Notes: generated by a model not told the origin, from the sequence alone. Positions 11,630-23,490 are shown, counted from the stretch's first letter. The stretch is DNA of 64,000 nt from Henckelia pumila (GCF_033568475.1 NC_133121.1:195992664-196056663); one strand, 5' to 3'. Numbers and translations: made by a program.

Positions 11630-12475
11630 ATGGTGGGTAAGAAGCCCTCATGGAATATTGGTTTATCATTTTCCATTAAGAAATCCATCCTAGTTCTACC
11701 CAAAGTCCATTTTTACGATGATATGGATTTAATTGATGAGGATAGCCTCCTCACAGAAGATCTAAAAAAACCTCAGCTGCCACTTGGTTAGTTCTTATGT
11801 TTGCGGTTCAATTGTTTATTTATAGTCTTGTGTATGATCGGTAGGTGAAAATTTTGAAAATATTGCCACCTACTAGGTGATTGTGAAGTTGGAAGTAGAA
11901 GGAAAGCCTGTAAAACTGCACTTGTGGAAGGGCTGAGGAAGAGGAAAAAGTGCTGAAGCTTGGACTTACCATGGACCAGCTGAATAATCCTCAATCTTCT
12001 TGTGGAAATGTGAGTTCAATTCAACTCTAAAATGATGTTTGGTATCTAGGTTTATAAATGCCAGACGTGCTGAAAATGATAGGGTACTACTGAATTTTTT
12101 TAATATGCTAGTTGTTTTATTTTTCTTCAACCTGATCACTATATCACTTTTAACAGTGACTGCAATATGCAAACATTTTTAATTAATGTTTGGCTTTGAA
12201 AAGCAAGTTCAAAATATGATGAATTCTTATGTTGGTTTGGTGCTTGCGAGTTTCATTGTCACTTTCTGCATTGGCTGTGGATCTTGTTTGCATAAGGAAC
12301 TATGTTTTTCACCCATATAATCTCATTAATGATTGTTTTCTATTCAGTGTGGTATTGGTGATGCTTTTCAATGAAGTACGTGACCTTACAAGGGTCTTCC
12401 AACTTTTAAACTAGGCGAAAAGGTACCTCTACTGATATCCAACTTCACTGAACGACTTCTATACACATTGTGATT
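11630..12475 (+). pseudogene. DRE2: Captured DRE2/anamorsin (CIAPIN1) gene fragment with introns
   Basis: Three exons with GT-AG borders are seen. Exon a, 11630-11786, reads [15 protein letters not shown] and [19 protein letters not shown]. Exon b, 11877-12009, reads [13 protein letters not shown], loses 1 bp in the Cys cluster, then continues [20 protein letters not shown]. Exon c, from 12348, reads CGIGDAF, then a stop, then PYKGLPTFKLGEKV. This is the C-terminal CIAPIN1 domain of anamorsin/DRE2, the Fe-S protein of the cytosolic iron-sulphur assembly pathway. The frameshift and in-frame stops destroy the Fe-S-binding Cys motifs. Retained introns show capture of genomic DNA, not of cDNA. 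Confidence 0.85.
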
Positions 12476-13808
12476 ACGAATCCCGGGATCTAGACATGTA
12501 TGAATTATGATTCCAAATTATTCTAAAATGTTTTGTTGGTGGTGATCATTGGCTCAGCTCAAGGTTGAATTTTTTTTCATATTTACTTATGTTTGTATTT
12601 TTTGTTGGTTTATTTGCTCAGAATGAAGATGGAACATAGACTGAGTACAGAGTGTGGAATTGGAATCATTTCCGATTCTAGCTGGCTACATCCATTCTTT
12701 GTGGAATTGATAATGTTTTGTAAGTTGGCCGGCCTCACCTCTCCTTTATCTTTGTTTTGTTCCATTGCCTAGATTACTTTCCTTTTCCTATAATACCTCG
12801 ATTTTAGCCAATGATTATGCGAAACAAGTTTTTTGTTTTTTTTTTTTCCTTTTAGAATGAGATATATGGTTCTTGAAATAGTTCAAAACATAATAGCTAT
12901 TGTACATTTGAAATGGAGTTTCACTTTCCATACTGATGCAGAATTTCTCATAGGAGTGATATGGATTTGGTGATCATGGCTAAGAAGAGAATTAATTAAT
13001 GACATTCCCATGATTAAATATGCTAGACATCATTCTAAATACATATGCTCGTTGCCATTTCTTATGTTTCTCAGCCTGACCAGGTATGCTTTCTGTATAG
13101 CATTTTTATAGTCTTTCTCAGGTGAAACACCTTCGGTATTTCATTTTATCCTTGTATTAGAGTTTCCTCCATATTTCCTGGTTGGTTTTTTTTACTTCAG
13201 CTGTTGGAAGGCCGCACTTACATCTGTTGCTAGTTTAATAACATCTTTGCAGATTCTCATGTCCAGTAGTTTCCTTCCTCCCCTCAAGCTTTTTGTGTTG
13301 GTTTTCAAGTATCGATAAAATTTTTTGCTTCTCGCAAATTTTATCTCTAACGTTCTCGTTTTCACAGTGTAGGTTGATAAACTAAAGGTACTATCAAATC
13401 TCTTGTTCTTTTTTTACAACTATTACTACTAATGATGGGAAACTAGTGCACTTGTCACTCCGGAATAGTCATCTGGCTTACAAGGATTCTGGTCCTTTTC
13501 CATTTTTCAACAATTTTTAGAATATTTTTGCTTATTGTTGCTGCCTTGTTGCTCTTGCTCTCGTTAAACATAGTCTATCGATCTTCCTCGTAGCTGCTTT
13601 TCTCAACAGTAATGAAACCAGGAAAGCAAGTTTCTAGGAAGTTTGAGCGATTATGATTTATGTTGTTATATGGCTAAGCTCTGAATGTGTGCTTTGAAGA
13701 TGTTATAAATCAACAATTGGTGACTCGAGTTCGAAAACCAACGTGGAATCGACGTGAAATAGGAGAGTAGCCAAAGCTATACATCACTAAAAATTAGAGG
13801 CAAAAGGA

Positions 13809-14072
13809 ATGAATTGGATTCATCGCCATTGTCCGATATGTAAGTTTCCCACTGCATTCCTTAATCTACATTATAAGTTATTGACAAGCATTGTGTTTCA
13901 GACACTTTATCGTGCAGATTTTTTCTACTGTATGTTTTTCAATTTTCTTCCCTTGTTCTCTCTGTTTCCCCTCTCCTACAGCTTGAGCAGAAACATAAGT
14001 ATGCAGCATGGAAATCGGCAGATATAAGGAAGGCTATAAAAGAAGGGAGGAAACCTCTGCTAGGCCCGAGAG
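13809..14072 (+). pseudogene. Captured gene fragment, possibly LIP5/VTA1-like
   Basis: A well-bordered exon at 13982-14072 (preceded by CTCTCCTACAG, followed by GTAACT) reads LEQKHKYAAWKSADIRKAI then KEGRKPLLGP. The run KYAAWK-ADIRKA-KEGRKP resembles the linker of the plant LIP5/VTA1 endosomal-sorting cofactor. A preceding possible exon ends near 13841 with donor GTAAGT. Only about 30 residues are recognisable, so the identity is tentative; that it is a captured exon is better supported. Confidence 0.45.
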
Positions 14073-14174
14073 GTAACTCCCAAGACTTTTGATGTGTTTT
14101 ATTATTCATGCTAGTTGAGTGATAGTTGTCTGCAAACCTTGGGTTAAATATTTTAGTTGAGAAAAAAGAACTGA

Positions 14175-14342
14175 GGGTGTGAGAGACCTTTGGCCCCTGA
14201 AGATTTTAGCATATCAAGATTTTTACCTTTAGAGTGACTTATATACAGTAGCATTGCCGGGTGTGAGAGACCTTTGGCCCCTCAATATTTTAGAATATCA
14301 AGATTTTAACCTTCAAAGTGGCTTATATACAGTAGCATTGCC
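14175..14342. repeat. Two-copy 84-bp tandem repeat
   Basis: 14175-14258 and 14259-14342 are adjacent copies starting GGGTGTGAGAGACCTTTGG and ending AGTAGCATTGCC. They differ at about ten positions by eye. They lie inside the captured intronic sequence of element G. Confidence 0.85.
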
Positions 14343-14429
14343 TCTAATTTTATGGTATTTCCCGAATTTTGCAGCTTGGGGATGTTATCCTACCATATAA
14401 GGAATACTTTTTTGTTGTCTGGTTGCAGT

Positions 14430-14641
14430 TCACGTGCAACCCCGCCTCCACGTGGGACAGGGCTGCCCACATGGAGCTGGGCAACTCGTCGCTGCCCCGG
14501 GCAGCGACAATCGCTGCCCGTGTTGCCCTTCAAAAATTTTAATTTAAAATTTTGTTTTGTTTCAAAAACCGAGGCTAAAAATTTTGTACAATCGATTAAT
14601 TTTAATCGTTTGATCTGAGAGCAACCTGGCTCTGATACCAC
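14430..14641 (-). mobile_element. Element F leader (Copia-like), truncated
   Basis: Adjacent to an LTR and a PBS for initiator tRNA-Met (14629-14640, TGGTATCAGAGC on the minus strand). The leader contains a GC-rich palindromic stretch (GCTGCCCCGGGCAGCG near 14492-14507). No coding domain follows: to the left the sequence changes abruptly into element G. The other LTR and all of gag-pol are missing. Assignment to Copia rests on the LTR style (TGTTAGAACAC) and the leader, not on protein evidence. Confidence 0.5.
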
Positions 14642-15973
14642 TGTTAGAACACGTTTTCAGATCATAGATCTGATACCTGGTGCAGCGGAAGTTTAAAAAT
14701 TTTTATATGGAACGATTCCATATCGTGGGTATCAAATCCTAACGATTAAATTATGCAAGTAAAATAATAATAACAGTTAATATTTTACCTCTTCAAGCTA
14801 TGGATTGATTATGGACTCCAACAGATTAAATCTGCTCTTGTTGTAAATCCCAGGAACTGATGACTTGCTCGATCAATCTCCGGAATTAGGTCCACGAACA
14901 GAAAACTAAAACCCTCTGATTGATTGCACTAGAAATCAATCAGATGTTTATCGAAGAGATTAAACAGATTTGATCTGTCAATTCAGAATGTAATTTTTCA
15001 TAAAAATCACAGACTGAATTCTCTCAAAAAGGGAAGAAGAAATTTCGAAAATTCCTTCCTTTTATTTTATGTAATTTTCGAAAAATACAAGCTTGGAATC
15101 ACTTAAATTTTCGAAAATCACATGCATATATATATATATATATATATATAATTTCTAAACTAGATTAAGTTATATGTCTATTAGGACACTAACTCCTTAG
15201 GGCCCATAATCCATAACTTAAGCCCAACAAGCCAAGCCTGTTATTATAGAAATTAATATAAAATTCATCATGACTCTGATTGATAAACTGATTTCACCAA
15301 TGTGCACAGAAACCATTTCTGCACCTTTTAAAGTCAAGATAATTTTTCTGAATCTGAATTCAGTGATTTCCAAAAATGCCCATCGCTATGTCATTTTAGG
15401 AAATTCTACTCCCTTTAGTTAAGAAGTCCAACTTCTCTTCCGCAAAATTTAACTCTTTAAATTTAACTATCTCAACGGGGATTAGTAATCCATTACTTGT
15501 GTAACCCTCAATGGTTCAGGGATACAGCTAGCCGTGGGCTCACAACTCCTTGTGACTCGGAACAACAATTTCCGACTTACCCAACGAATCATGGTAAGAG
15601 CGCCTAGCAACATCGTCTTATGATTCCCTAGGTATCACTGAAAGTGCCTGCAAGAACGAGTAGATTTTGGTTAGCGTACAGTACGGTTCCTTCATCCAAA
15701 TATCTCGATTGAATCAACAACCATTGGTACATCGATAGTCATTCGAGATTCGATAACTATGCAATGCATCTTGAAGATCAAATAGTGATATCGCATGTGC
15801 TACTAGAAAACCAAGTAACCTAAATCATATCGAGTACTCTGGCCAGAGATTTGTCACACTAATATCACCTCAGATCGCATAGGATATCCACACTCGCAAG
15901 CGTGTGGTGAATCCTTGACAACAAAGCATCGACTCCTATATGTGTCGTAACTGTACCCAATCCCGACACCTGA

Positions 15974-18640
15974 TGAAACGCCTACTACTAATAAATGCGG
16001 AATTTTTTTTTATACTACTATACATACATGCCCATACATATATGTATATAAAAATAACATACTTTTTCTTAAATAACTTGAAAAAAATATTAAATAAATA
16101 AATCCTTAAAAATGTTTCATGCATCAATTTAAAATAATAAACAATGCTGTTGAAAAAAATCTCATATGCGGAAACAATAATAAAATAAAACATGTTTCAA
16201 AACTCAACATAATAAACTAAATAGCTGCGACGGTCACGGGGTCCACTGCTTCGTGAGCTCATAAGTCCTCACCACCGGTAAGAGCTACATAAACGTCATC
16301 ATGCTCACCTGCACCATATAAGCGTAGTGAGCCTAGGGCTCAACATGTCTAATCCTTTATAACAAGGTTAAAAATAATGCATCACATAATTACTAATACA
16401 TATACATGTACTTGAGCATGCATGGAAATATTTTCATCACATAATAAAACTGCTGAATCATAAACTGAATCATAACCATAATCATAAACATATTATTTCT
16501 TCATCATATATAACATAATTGAGCAATGCTTTTGAAACCTGAAGATGGTCCTATCCATAAGTGTGACGCTCATGTGTCGACTGATCAGTCTCCTGAACCA
16601 ACGTACGATGGCGGTGATAAATCACCTTCTATGGTAGTAAACTACCGAATCATATGGTGGATAACCACCCCTATGGTAGTAAAACTACCGAATCATATGG
16701 TGGAAAACCACCCCTATGTCACACATACTTCAATTTCTACCAAAATATTTTATTGCTCATCATTTACATAATTATATACATAAGAAATTTCATGAATGCA
16801 TGCACTGAAAATATGTCCGTAATATATATTTAATTAATTTTTCATAATATACTTAAAATAGACTTCATGCATAAAAATAATTAAATATATATTCCGGACT
16901 TATTTATTTTTCATGGGTTGGTCTAGACTGCTGGTCTCTCTAATAAGCCCCTTAACTGACTTAAAGCCCATTAACTAACTTAAAGCCCATAATTAAATAA
17001 ATAATTTTAAAAATTATAATTTTTACTAAAATAAAATACTTAAATATTTTTGGGCTTAAATAAAAATATTTCGGCCCATTAACTAATTAATTCATAAAAA
17101 TTCATTGACTGGCCCATAAAATCACTGACTGGCCCAAAAATATTCATGGGCTCCCAAGCCCATAAAAATCATTGGGCTAACTTAAATAAATTATTTAAGT
17201 CCCAAATAAAATTATTTGGAGGCCCAAATAAAATTATTTGGAGGCCCAAATAATTTTCTAACTAATTATTAAAGCCCAAAATACACTTAAAACTATTAAA
17301 TACTTAACAATTAAAATACCCAAACCGGCCCACCTGACCCAGACCGGACCACCTGACCCGACCCTAGGCCTACCAGACCCAACCCGGACCCCAAGACCCC
17401 GGCCCAAACCCAGCTCAGCCCAAAAACCCAATCCCCCTTGGCCAGCTCACTTCGGCCGAGAGCAGCAGGCCTTCTTGGCCTGCTGCCGGCCAGCTCCGGC
17501 CACCCCTGTCCGGAGCGCCACCGCCCAGATGTAGCCCACATCTGGGCGGTCCTAACCCACCATGGCTCAGCTTGATCCATGGCTCCTAGCCCTGGACCGA
17601 TCCCCTCTTCCAAAAACCCTAGTCTGCGCGCCTCTAAGACCCCCAACTGAACCAGCTTCGAACTTAGCCCAAACCAGCCTGAAACAATTGACCTTGCTCG
17701 ATCCTAAGACACCCTAGGACACCCCGTGACCGAGCCCTAGCCTCTGGACCGATCCATGCAACAAGAAAACGTGAATCATGACTGAAACCATCAACAAACA
17801 TGCATCAAATCATACATTCTTGCATAAAACGAAAAGTTCCTGATAAATTCTGAAATAAAAATCATCATGCGTGAATAGTAGCTTATATGGTGTTCAAACG
17901 AAAGAATAGACATGCCTTAGACGAAGATAAACGAAGAAACGAGACAATAATCGCGTGTACGGCGCTCCAGGACGAACGGATCTTCTTGATTTCTTGAAAA
18001 GCTATAAGGCTTTGGCTATGGTGTGAAACTTTCTGATGAAACGTGAGGAAGAAGATGAAAAAATATGGGGGAGGCGGCTAAAGATTTTTTAATCGGTATA
18101 GGGATTAATTTTTAGGTTTAATTTGAGTAGATATTGGTTTAAATAAATAATAATAATCAACATAAAGATAATATACCAACAAAACTTTATTTAAAACTCC
18201 TAATAATAATAATAATTTGATACTAAAACTCAAATCCCGAAATTAAGACTTAAGGGATTTTTAAAAATTAATAAAAGTCAATAAAATGACTTATTTTGGC
18301 TAAAAATCAACCCTTAAATAAGTATATAATTAAATACTAAAATTTTCTTGACAAAAATATCTTAAAATAATATTTTAAGACTCATAAAACTCATAAAATA
18401 TTTTTGGCTAAGAATTTTGGTATCTCGTCCGTCCACGGTCCCGTCTACGTGATCAAAACCAATAATTCCTTAAAAGTCTAAAAATTCTAAAATAGCGGGT
18501 TAAATGCTAAAATAAATTAAATCATGCGTATAATTCACATAATAACACATAAATGTCATTTAACCCAAATATAAATTTTAAATAATTATTTTCCTTAATT
18601 ATGTATGTAAATTTACGTATTAAAATTTTCGGGTGTTACA
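15974..18640 (-). repeat. Element D 3' LTR (left copy)
   Basis: Starts TGAAACG and ends GGGTGTTACA; near-identical to 23491-26125. It contains an array of mini-hairpins (16590-16715: GGTAGTAAACTACC, GGTGGATAACCACC types), many GGCCCA motifs, and a two-copy 23-bp repeat near 17209-17255 present once in the right LTR. A GC-rich block at 17320-17660 is on the U3/R side and gives spurious ORFs. Confidence 0.92.
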
Positions 18641-18665
18641 ATTTTTTCCCCCCCCCCCCCTTAAA
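18641..18665 (-). other. Element D polypurine tract
   Basis: On the minus strand a G13 run followed by A/T, directly inside the 3' LTR, where plus-strand DNA synthesis is primed. The plus strand shows C13 at 18648-18660; homopolymer length may be a sequencing uncertainty. Confidence 0.8.
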
Positions 18666-18693
18666 TTGAATTTCGTCCTCGAAATTAAAGTGC

Positions 18694-21600
18694 TTACTCG
18701 AATAACTCCAGGTAGTGAGTCCTCATGTCTGCCTCGGTCTCCCAAGTGGCTTCCTCCTCGGAATGATTCTGCCACTGGACTTTGACCATCGGTATGACCC
18801 GCGTCCTCAATCTCCGCTCATCTCTGGCTAAGATACGAACAGCCTCTCCTCAAATGCTAGATCTGGTGCTAACTGCAAAGGCTCGTAATCCAACACATGC
18901 GTCGGATTAGAGATGTATCTCCGAAGCATGGATACATGGAAAACATTGTGCACTGCTGCAAGCCCTGGCGGTAGTGCTAAACGGTATGCCAAAGTGCCAA
19001 CTCTCTCCAAGATCTTAAATGGCCCAATATATCTCGGATTCAACTTGCCTCTGTGACCAAATCTCATCACCCCTTTCATAGGTGATACTTTAAAAAAAAC
19101 ATGATCACCTACTACAAACCAAAGATCTCGTCGTCGAGTATCAGCATAACTCTTCTGACGACTCTGAGCTGTCCTCATACGATCCCGTATTTGTGTCACA
19201 ATATCGACAGTCTACTGTACAATCTCGGAACCAAGTAAAATCCTCTCGCCAACCTCATCCCAATGCACTGGCGATCTACATCTCCTCCCGTAGAGAGCTG
19301 CATAAGGAGCCATACCTATAGACGACTGAAAACTATTGTTATAGGTAAACTCCACTAATGACAGTCTAGCCTCCCAAAAGCCCTGAAAATCAATGACACA
19401 AGCTCTCAGTAGATCCTCAAGAATCTGGATCACCCTCTCCGATTGACCATCTGTCTGGGGATGGAACGCTGTACTGAATAATAGACGAGTCCCCAAAGCT
19501 GTGTGCAAACTCTTCCAGAATGCAGGCGTAAATCTCGGATCTCTGTCCGATACTATCGACACTGGTATGCCATGCAGTCTAACAATCTCCTTGATGTAAA
19601 GCTCTGCATACTGCGTCAATGAGTAAGTAGTCCTCACCGACAAGAAATGAGCTGACTTGATGAGTCTATCCACGATCACCCAAATATTTGTACATCCTCT
19701 AGTACTCCTCGGAAGGCCAACTACAAAGTCCATCGTGATGTTCTCCCACTTCCACTCCGGAATGGGTAGAGGCTTAAGTAACCCTGCAGGACGCTGATGC
19801 TCTGCCTTGACCTGCTGACAAGTCAAGCACTCTGATACAAATCGGCCAATATCTCTCTTCATGCCGGGCCACCAATACAATGACTGCAAATCTCTATACA
19901 TCTTCGTACTTCCGGGGTGAATGGAATACAGAGATGTATGAGCCTCTGTCAAGATCTCAATCCTCAACTGATCAACGTTCGGTACCCACATACGACCACG
20001 GTACTGAACGATACCATCAACAACTGTATAGAGAAGCCCGCCCTTGGCTTCATCTCTCTGCCTCAATCGCTGCAACTCCTCATTTGCAGGTTGTCCAACT
20101 CTGATACGATTTCGAAGATTCGGCTGTACCACTAACACTACCAAACTCGGTGCCTGACCGCTCGAGTACAACTCCAGCTCGAATCTCTGAATCTCCTCCT
20201 GAAGTGGCAACTGAACTGTCACACAAGATACCACTGAAGTCTTCCGACTCAATGCATCAGCCACTACATTAGCCTTACCCGGATGGTAGCTAATGTCACA
20301 GTCATAATCCTTAACTAATTCCAACCATCGGCGCTGTCTCATGTTCAACTCCTTCTGTGTGAAAAAGTACTTGAGACTCTTGTGGCCTGTGAAAATCTTG
20401 CACTTCTCACCATACAGATAGTGCCTCCAGATTTTCAAAGCAAAAACCACTGCTGCTAGCTCCAAGTCATGCGTCGGATAGTTCTGCTCATGAATCTTCA
20501 ACTGTCTCGACACATAGGCAATGACTCGGTCACTCTGCATCAATATGGCGCCCAACCCAAGCTTAGACGCGTCCGTGTAAACCACTAACTCCTCGTGTGG
20601 AACAGGCATCGCCAACACTGGCGCAGATGTGAGTGCTTCCTTAAGTCGATCGAAGCACCTCTGACAGTCTGAACTCCATATAAACTTCGCATTTTTCTTG
20701 GTCAAGGAAGTCAAGGGTACTGCAATAGAAGAAAAACCTTTGATGAACTTCCGGTAGTAGCCTGCTAAACCCAAGAAACTGCGAATCTCTGAAGCATTCT
20801 TCGGAATTCCCCAATCCTGCACTGCCTGCACTTTCGTCTGATCCACCGCTATCCCATCTTTCAAAACTATATGGCCAAGAAATGCCACCTGCTCTAGCCA
20901 AAACTCGCACTTACTGAATTTCTCATACATTCGATGCTCCCTTAAAGTCTGCAATGCTGTCTGCAAGTGCTGTCTATGATCCTCAATGCTCCTCGAGTAG
21001 ATCAAGATATCATCAATGAAGACTATGATAAACTGATCTAAGTACGGCTGAAATACGCGGTTCATGATATCCATGAAGACCGCTGGAGCATTGGTCAATC
21101 CAAATGGCATTACTAAGAAATTGTAATGCCCATAGCGTGTCCGGAAAGCAGTCTTGGTCACATCTGCATCTCTGATCCTCAACTGATGATAGCCAGATCG
21201 CAGATCGATCTTAGAGAACACCGAAGCTCCCTGTAACTAATCAAACAAATCTTCAATCCTCGGCAGTGGATACTTGTTCTTCACAGTGACCCAGTTGAGC
21301 TCTCGGTAATCGATGCAAAGTCTCATGCTACCATCCTTTTTCTTCACAAACAACACTGGAGCTCCCCAAGGAGAAAATCTAGGACGAATAAAGCCGTTCT
21401 CCAACAACTCTTGAATCTTCTCCTTCAACTCTTTCATCTCAGTAGGAGCAAGTCAATACGGTGCCTTAGAGATAGGCACAGTACCTGGTATCAGATCAAT
21501 ACTGAACTCCACCTCTCTAGCTGGTGGGACTCCCGAAACGCCCTCCGAAAAGACATCTGAAAAGTCACAAACCACCTCTATATCTGACAATGATCTGCTA

Positions 21601-22066
21601 GGTGGTTCTGATGAAGTGACTACACTGGCGAGAAAACCCTGGCAACCACGTCTCAATAACTTCCTCGCACGTGTATAAGAGATAACAGGCGAGATCTCAC
21701 TGCTCGGAGATGCATAGAAAACAAACTGGTCACCTACCCCTGGTTTCACTGCCACTGTCCTCTGCCGAAAATCAATCACTACTCCGTTGACTGACAACCA
21801 ATCCATACCCAAAATCAGATCGAATCCAGTCAACGGTAAAACCACAAAATCTGCTCTGATAGTATGTCCCTGTAACTCCATCTCCAAATCTCTGCAAATG
21901 CTAGTGGTAGTAAGAATCTGACCAGACGGCATAGTGACATCATAACCTGTAACAGCAACCTCAGGCTTGATGCCTACCCGCCTGATAAACTCTAGGGAGA
22001 TGAACGAATGCGTGGCTCCTGAATCTAGCAACGCAAACGTGGAATTTCCTCCCACTAGAATTCTCC
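18694..22066 (-). pseudogene. Element D pol: protease, RT, RNase H, integrase, chromodomain-like end
   Basis: Minus strand, in order. Protease: LLDSGATHSFIS (D-S-G). [37 protein letters not shown], catalytic FIDDILIYS. RNase [18 protein letters not shown], then ALSRK. Integrase: HHCC zinc finger ending [12 protein letters not shown], catalytic core [28 protein letters not shown] (D, D, E all present). C-terminus: VKVQWQNHSEEEATWE, a chromodomain-like tail. Stops at 21453-21455 (TGA), 21237-21239 (TAG) and 19212-19214 (TAG) are in one frame; a frameshift near 18835 precedes the last 45 residues. TAA ends the frame at 18694-18696. Confidence 0.92.
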
Positions 22067-22259
22067 CTGCACGCAGAAAATCCTAACAATCGCATACTAA
22101 ACTTACTTTTCTCCCAATACAAGTTACAAAATATTTCTCTTAATTAAACACGAATAAAATGAACATCCTACTCTAACCAAACAAACAGATAATTCATGCA
22201 ATTTAAAATCATGAAGTAAATTCCCAAAAATTTCTTAAAAGAAGAAGTTTAGGAAATAC
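22067..22259 (-). other. Putative intron at the gag-protease junction of element D
   Basis: Between gag and protease is a 193-nt AT-rich non-coding stretch with GT at its start (22259-22258) and TGCAG at its end (22071-22067). Joining the flanks gives an uninterrupted frame SLITG-RILVGGNSTFALLDSG, the normal uninterrupted gag-protease sequence of related elements. The same acceptor TGTGCAG before GGAGGATTCTGG is present in element J at 62825. This fits a spliceosomal intron; an old insertion that happens to have GT-AG ends is the alternative. Confidence 0.55.
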
Positions 22260-23287
22260 CGGTGATTAAGGAGGTATCTGGGTCTGCCTCCTCAGCCTGC
22301 ATGACAAACACCCGCCCAGTGGTGTTCTTCCTCTTCGGGCAGTTATATGAAACATGCCCTGGCTCCTTGCAAACATAGCATACATTGGACCCCACTAGAC
22401 ACTTCCCGGTGTGCGGCTTCTGACACTGCGGGCAGAACGGAACTCCTCCAGTATTAGGGGCCCCGCCCCTCTGCTGCTGCTGTGGCTGATGCCCCTGAGG
22501 CCTCTGCTGCTGTCTCTGCTGATTCGGGCCCTTAGACGGCCCAGTATACGGCTTCTTCGCAGGAGGCTGCGAAGTCGCCCTCTGATACCCTGGCTGAAAC
22601 TGCCTCTTACTCTGCTGCTCTCGCTGCTCTCGCTGCATCTCTTGCCTCCCTTCCTCAGAACGTAATGCTATGCTAACTGCCGCCTCATAAGTAGTGACAT
22701 CCAACATGCGAACGTCATGCTTGATGTCAGCCCGCAAACCATCCACAAATTGCCTCAACTTATCCGGCGCACTGTCAGCAATAAGAGGAATGAAACGACA
22801 CCCTCTCTCGAATTGGGTGATGTAATCCACCACAGACTTGTCTCCCTGGCGGAGACTCATAAACTCCCGGATCATGCGACTGCGCACATCCTCAGTGAAA
22901 TACTTGGCATAGAACATGCGTCTGAACTCTATCCAAGTCAATGTAGGTAGATTCACACCTCGAACCGCACCTTCCCACCAAGAGGCTGCATCACCTCTCA
23001 TCATATACACTGCACACTTTACCCTGTCAGCATCAGTGATCCCCATGTAGTCAAATATGGACTCCAGTGATCGAATCCATCCCTCAGCAATGAGTGGATC
23101 ACTGGTGCCGACAAACTCCTTAGGCAACATCCTCATCATGTGTGAGCCTAGGACGTGCCGCCTGCTGCTCCAACAGAGCAGTAATCCCAACCATCATATT
23201 CTCATTGGCCTGCTCCAATGACGAAAGCGGATTCTGCGGAGGTGGAGGTGGAGGTCCCCCGCATCTGTTAACCTGTCTCGGAGGCAT
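22260..23287 (-). pseudogene. Element D gag
   Basis: The capsid-nucleocapsid precursor. It starts MPPRQVNRCGG at 23287, next to a putative splice acceptor, with a Pro run. Around 23150 the frame shifts, then continues PKEFVGTSDPLIAEGWIRSL (typical chromovirus gag start) and WWEGAVRGVNLPTLTW. A Gln-rich basic segment follows, then the CCHC zinc knuckle CYVCKEPGHVSYNCP. The frame runs to SLITG at 22260, where the putative intron begins. The frameshift makes this copy non-functional. Confidence 0.85.
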
Positions 23288-23288
23288 T

Positions 23289-23418
23289 CTGCACCACCAC
23301 ATATTTCTTTACGTAAATCGCAATGCATAACTTAAGGGTTCTAAAACTTTTCTAACATGAAAATCTTAAATCATTACATGTGCTCCTTATAATTCATAAG
23401 AAAACATTTAAAACTTAC
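23289..23418 (-). other. Putative 5' UTR intron of element D
   Basis: A strong donor GTAAGT (23418-23413, minus strand) lies in the leader, and an acceptor GTGCAG (23294-23289) lies one base before the gag ATG, giving a 130-nt AT-rich intron. The donor is conserved in element J (GTAAGT, 62615-62620), where the acceptor has become GCAA. Splicing would bring the ATG close to the PBS leader. Confidence 0.5.
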
Positions 23419-23476
23419 AGACCGGCAGTAGGATTTCTGAGCTTCACGTGGCAGTAGGACACCCTCCAAGGACCGC

Positions 23477-23488
23477 GCTCTGATACCA
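23477..23488 (-). other. Primer binding site of element D (initiator tRNA-Met)
   Basis: Reverse complement TGGTATCAGAGC, two bases inside the 5' LTR end at 23491; the standard chromovirus primer. Confidence 0.9.
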
Positions 23489-23490
23489 AT

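Larger units (their letters stand above)
10302..14400 (+). mobile_element. Element G: CACTA (En/Spm) transposon end with captured host gene fragments
   Basis: It begins exactly CACTACAAGAAAAA, the CACTA terminal inverted repeat common in angiosperms, directly in element A's gag. About 300 bp of subterminal palindromic repeats follow, then 3.7 kb that reads like plant gene sequence with exon/intron borders rather than transposase. The recognisable pieces are an nsLTP-like gene, DRE2/anamorsin, and a possible LIP5/VTA1 exon. No matching right-hand terminus (CTTGTAGTG) is found before element F begins, so the right end has probably been deleted. The strand given is that of the captured fragments. 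Confidence 0.7.

Noticed and set aside
14390..14641. Minus-strand open frame of 83 codons
   Set aside because: It covers the PBS and leader of element F; no gag domain is recognisable.
18641..18665. C13 run taken as a sequencing gap or error
   Set aside because: It sits exactly at the polypurine-tract position of element D, so a real PPT is the simpler reading; only its exact length is uncertain.
22411..22665. Plus-strand Leu/Arg-rich open frame opposite element D gag
   Set aside because: Shadow of the Gln-rich gag linker on the other strand.
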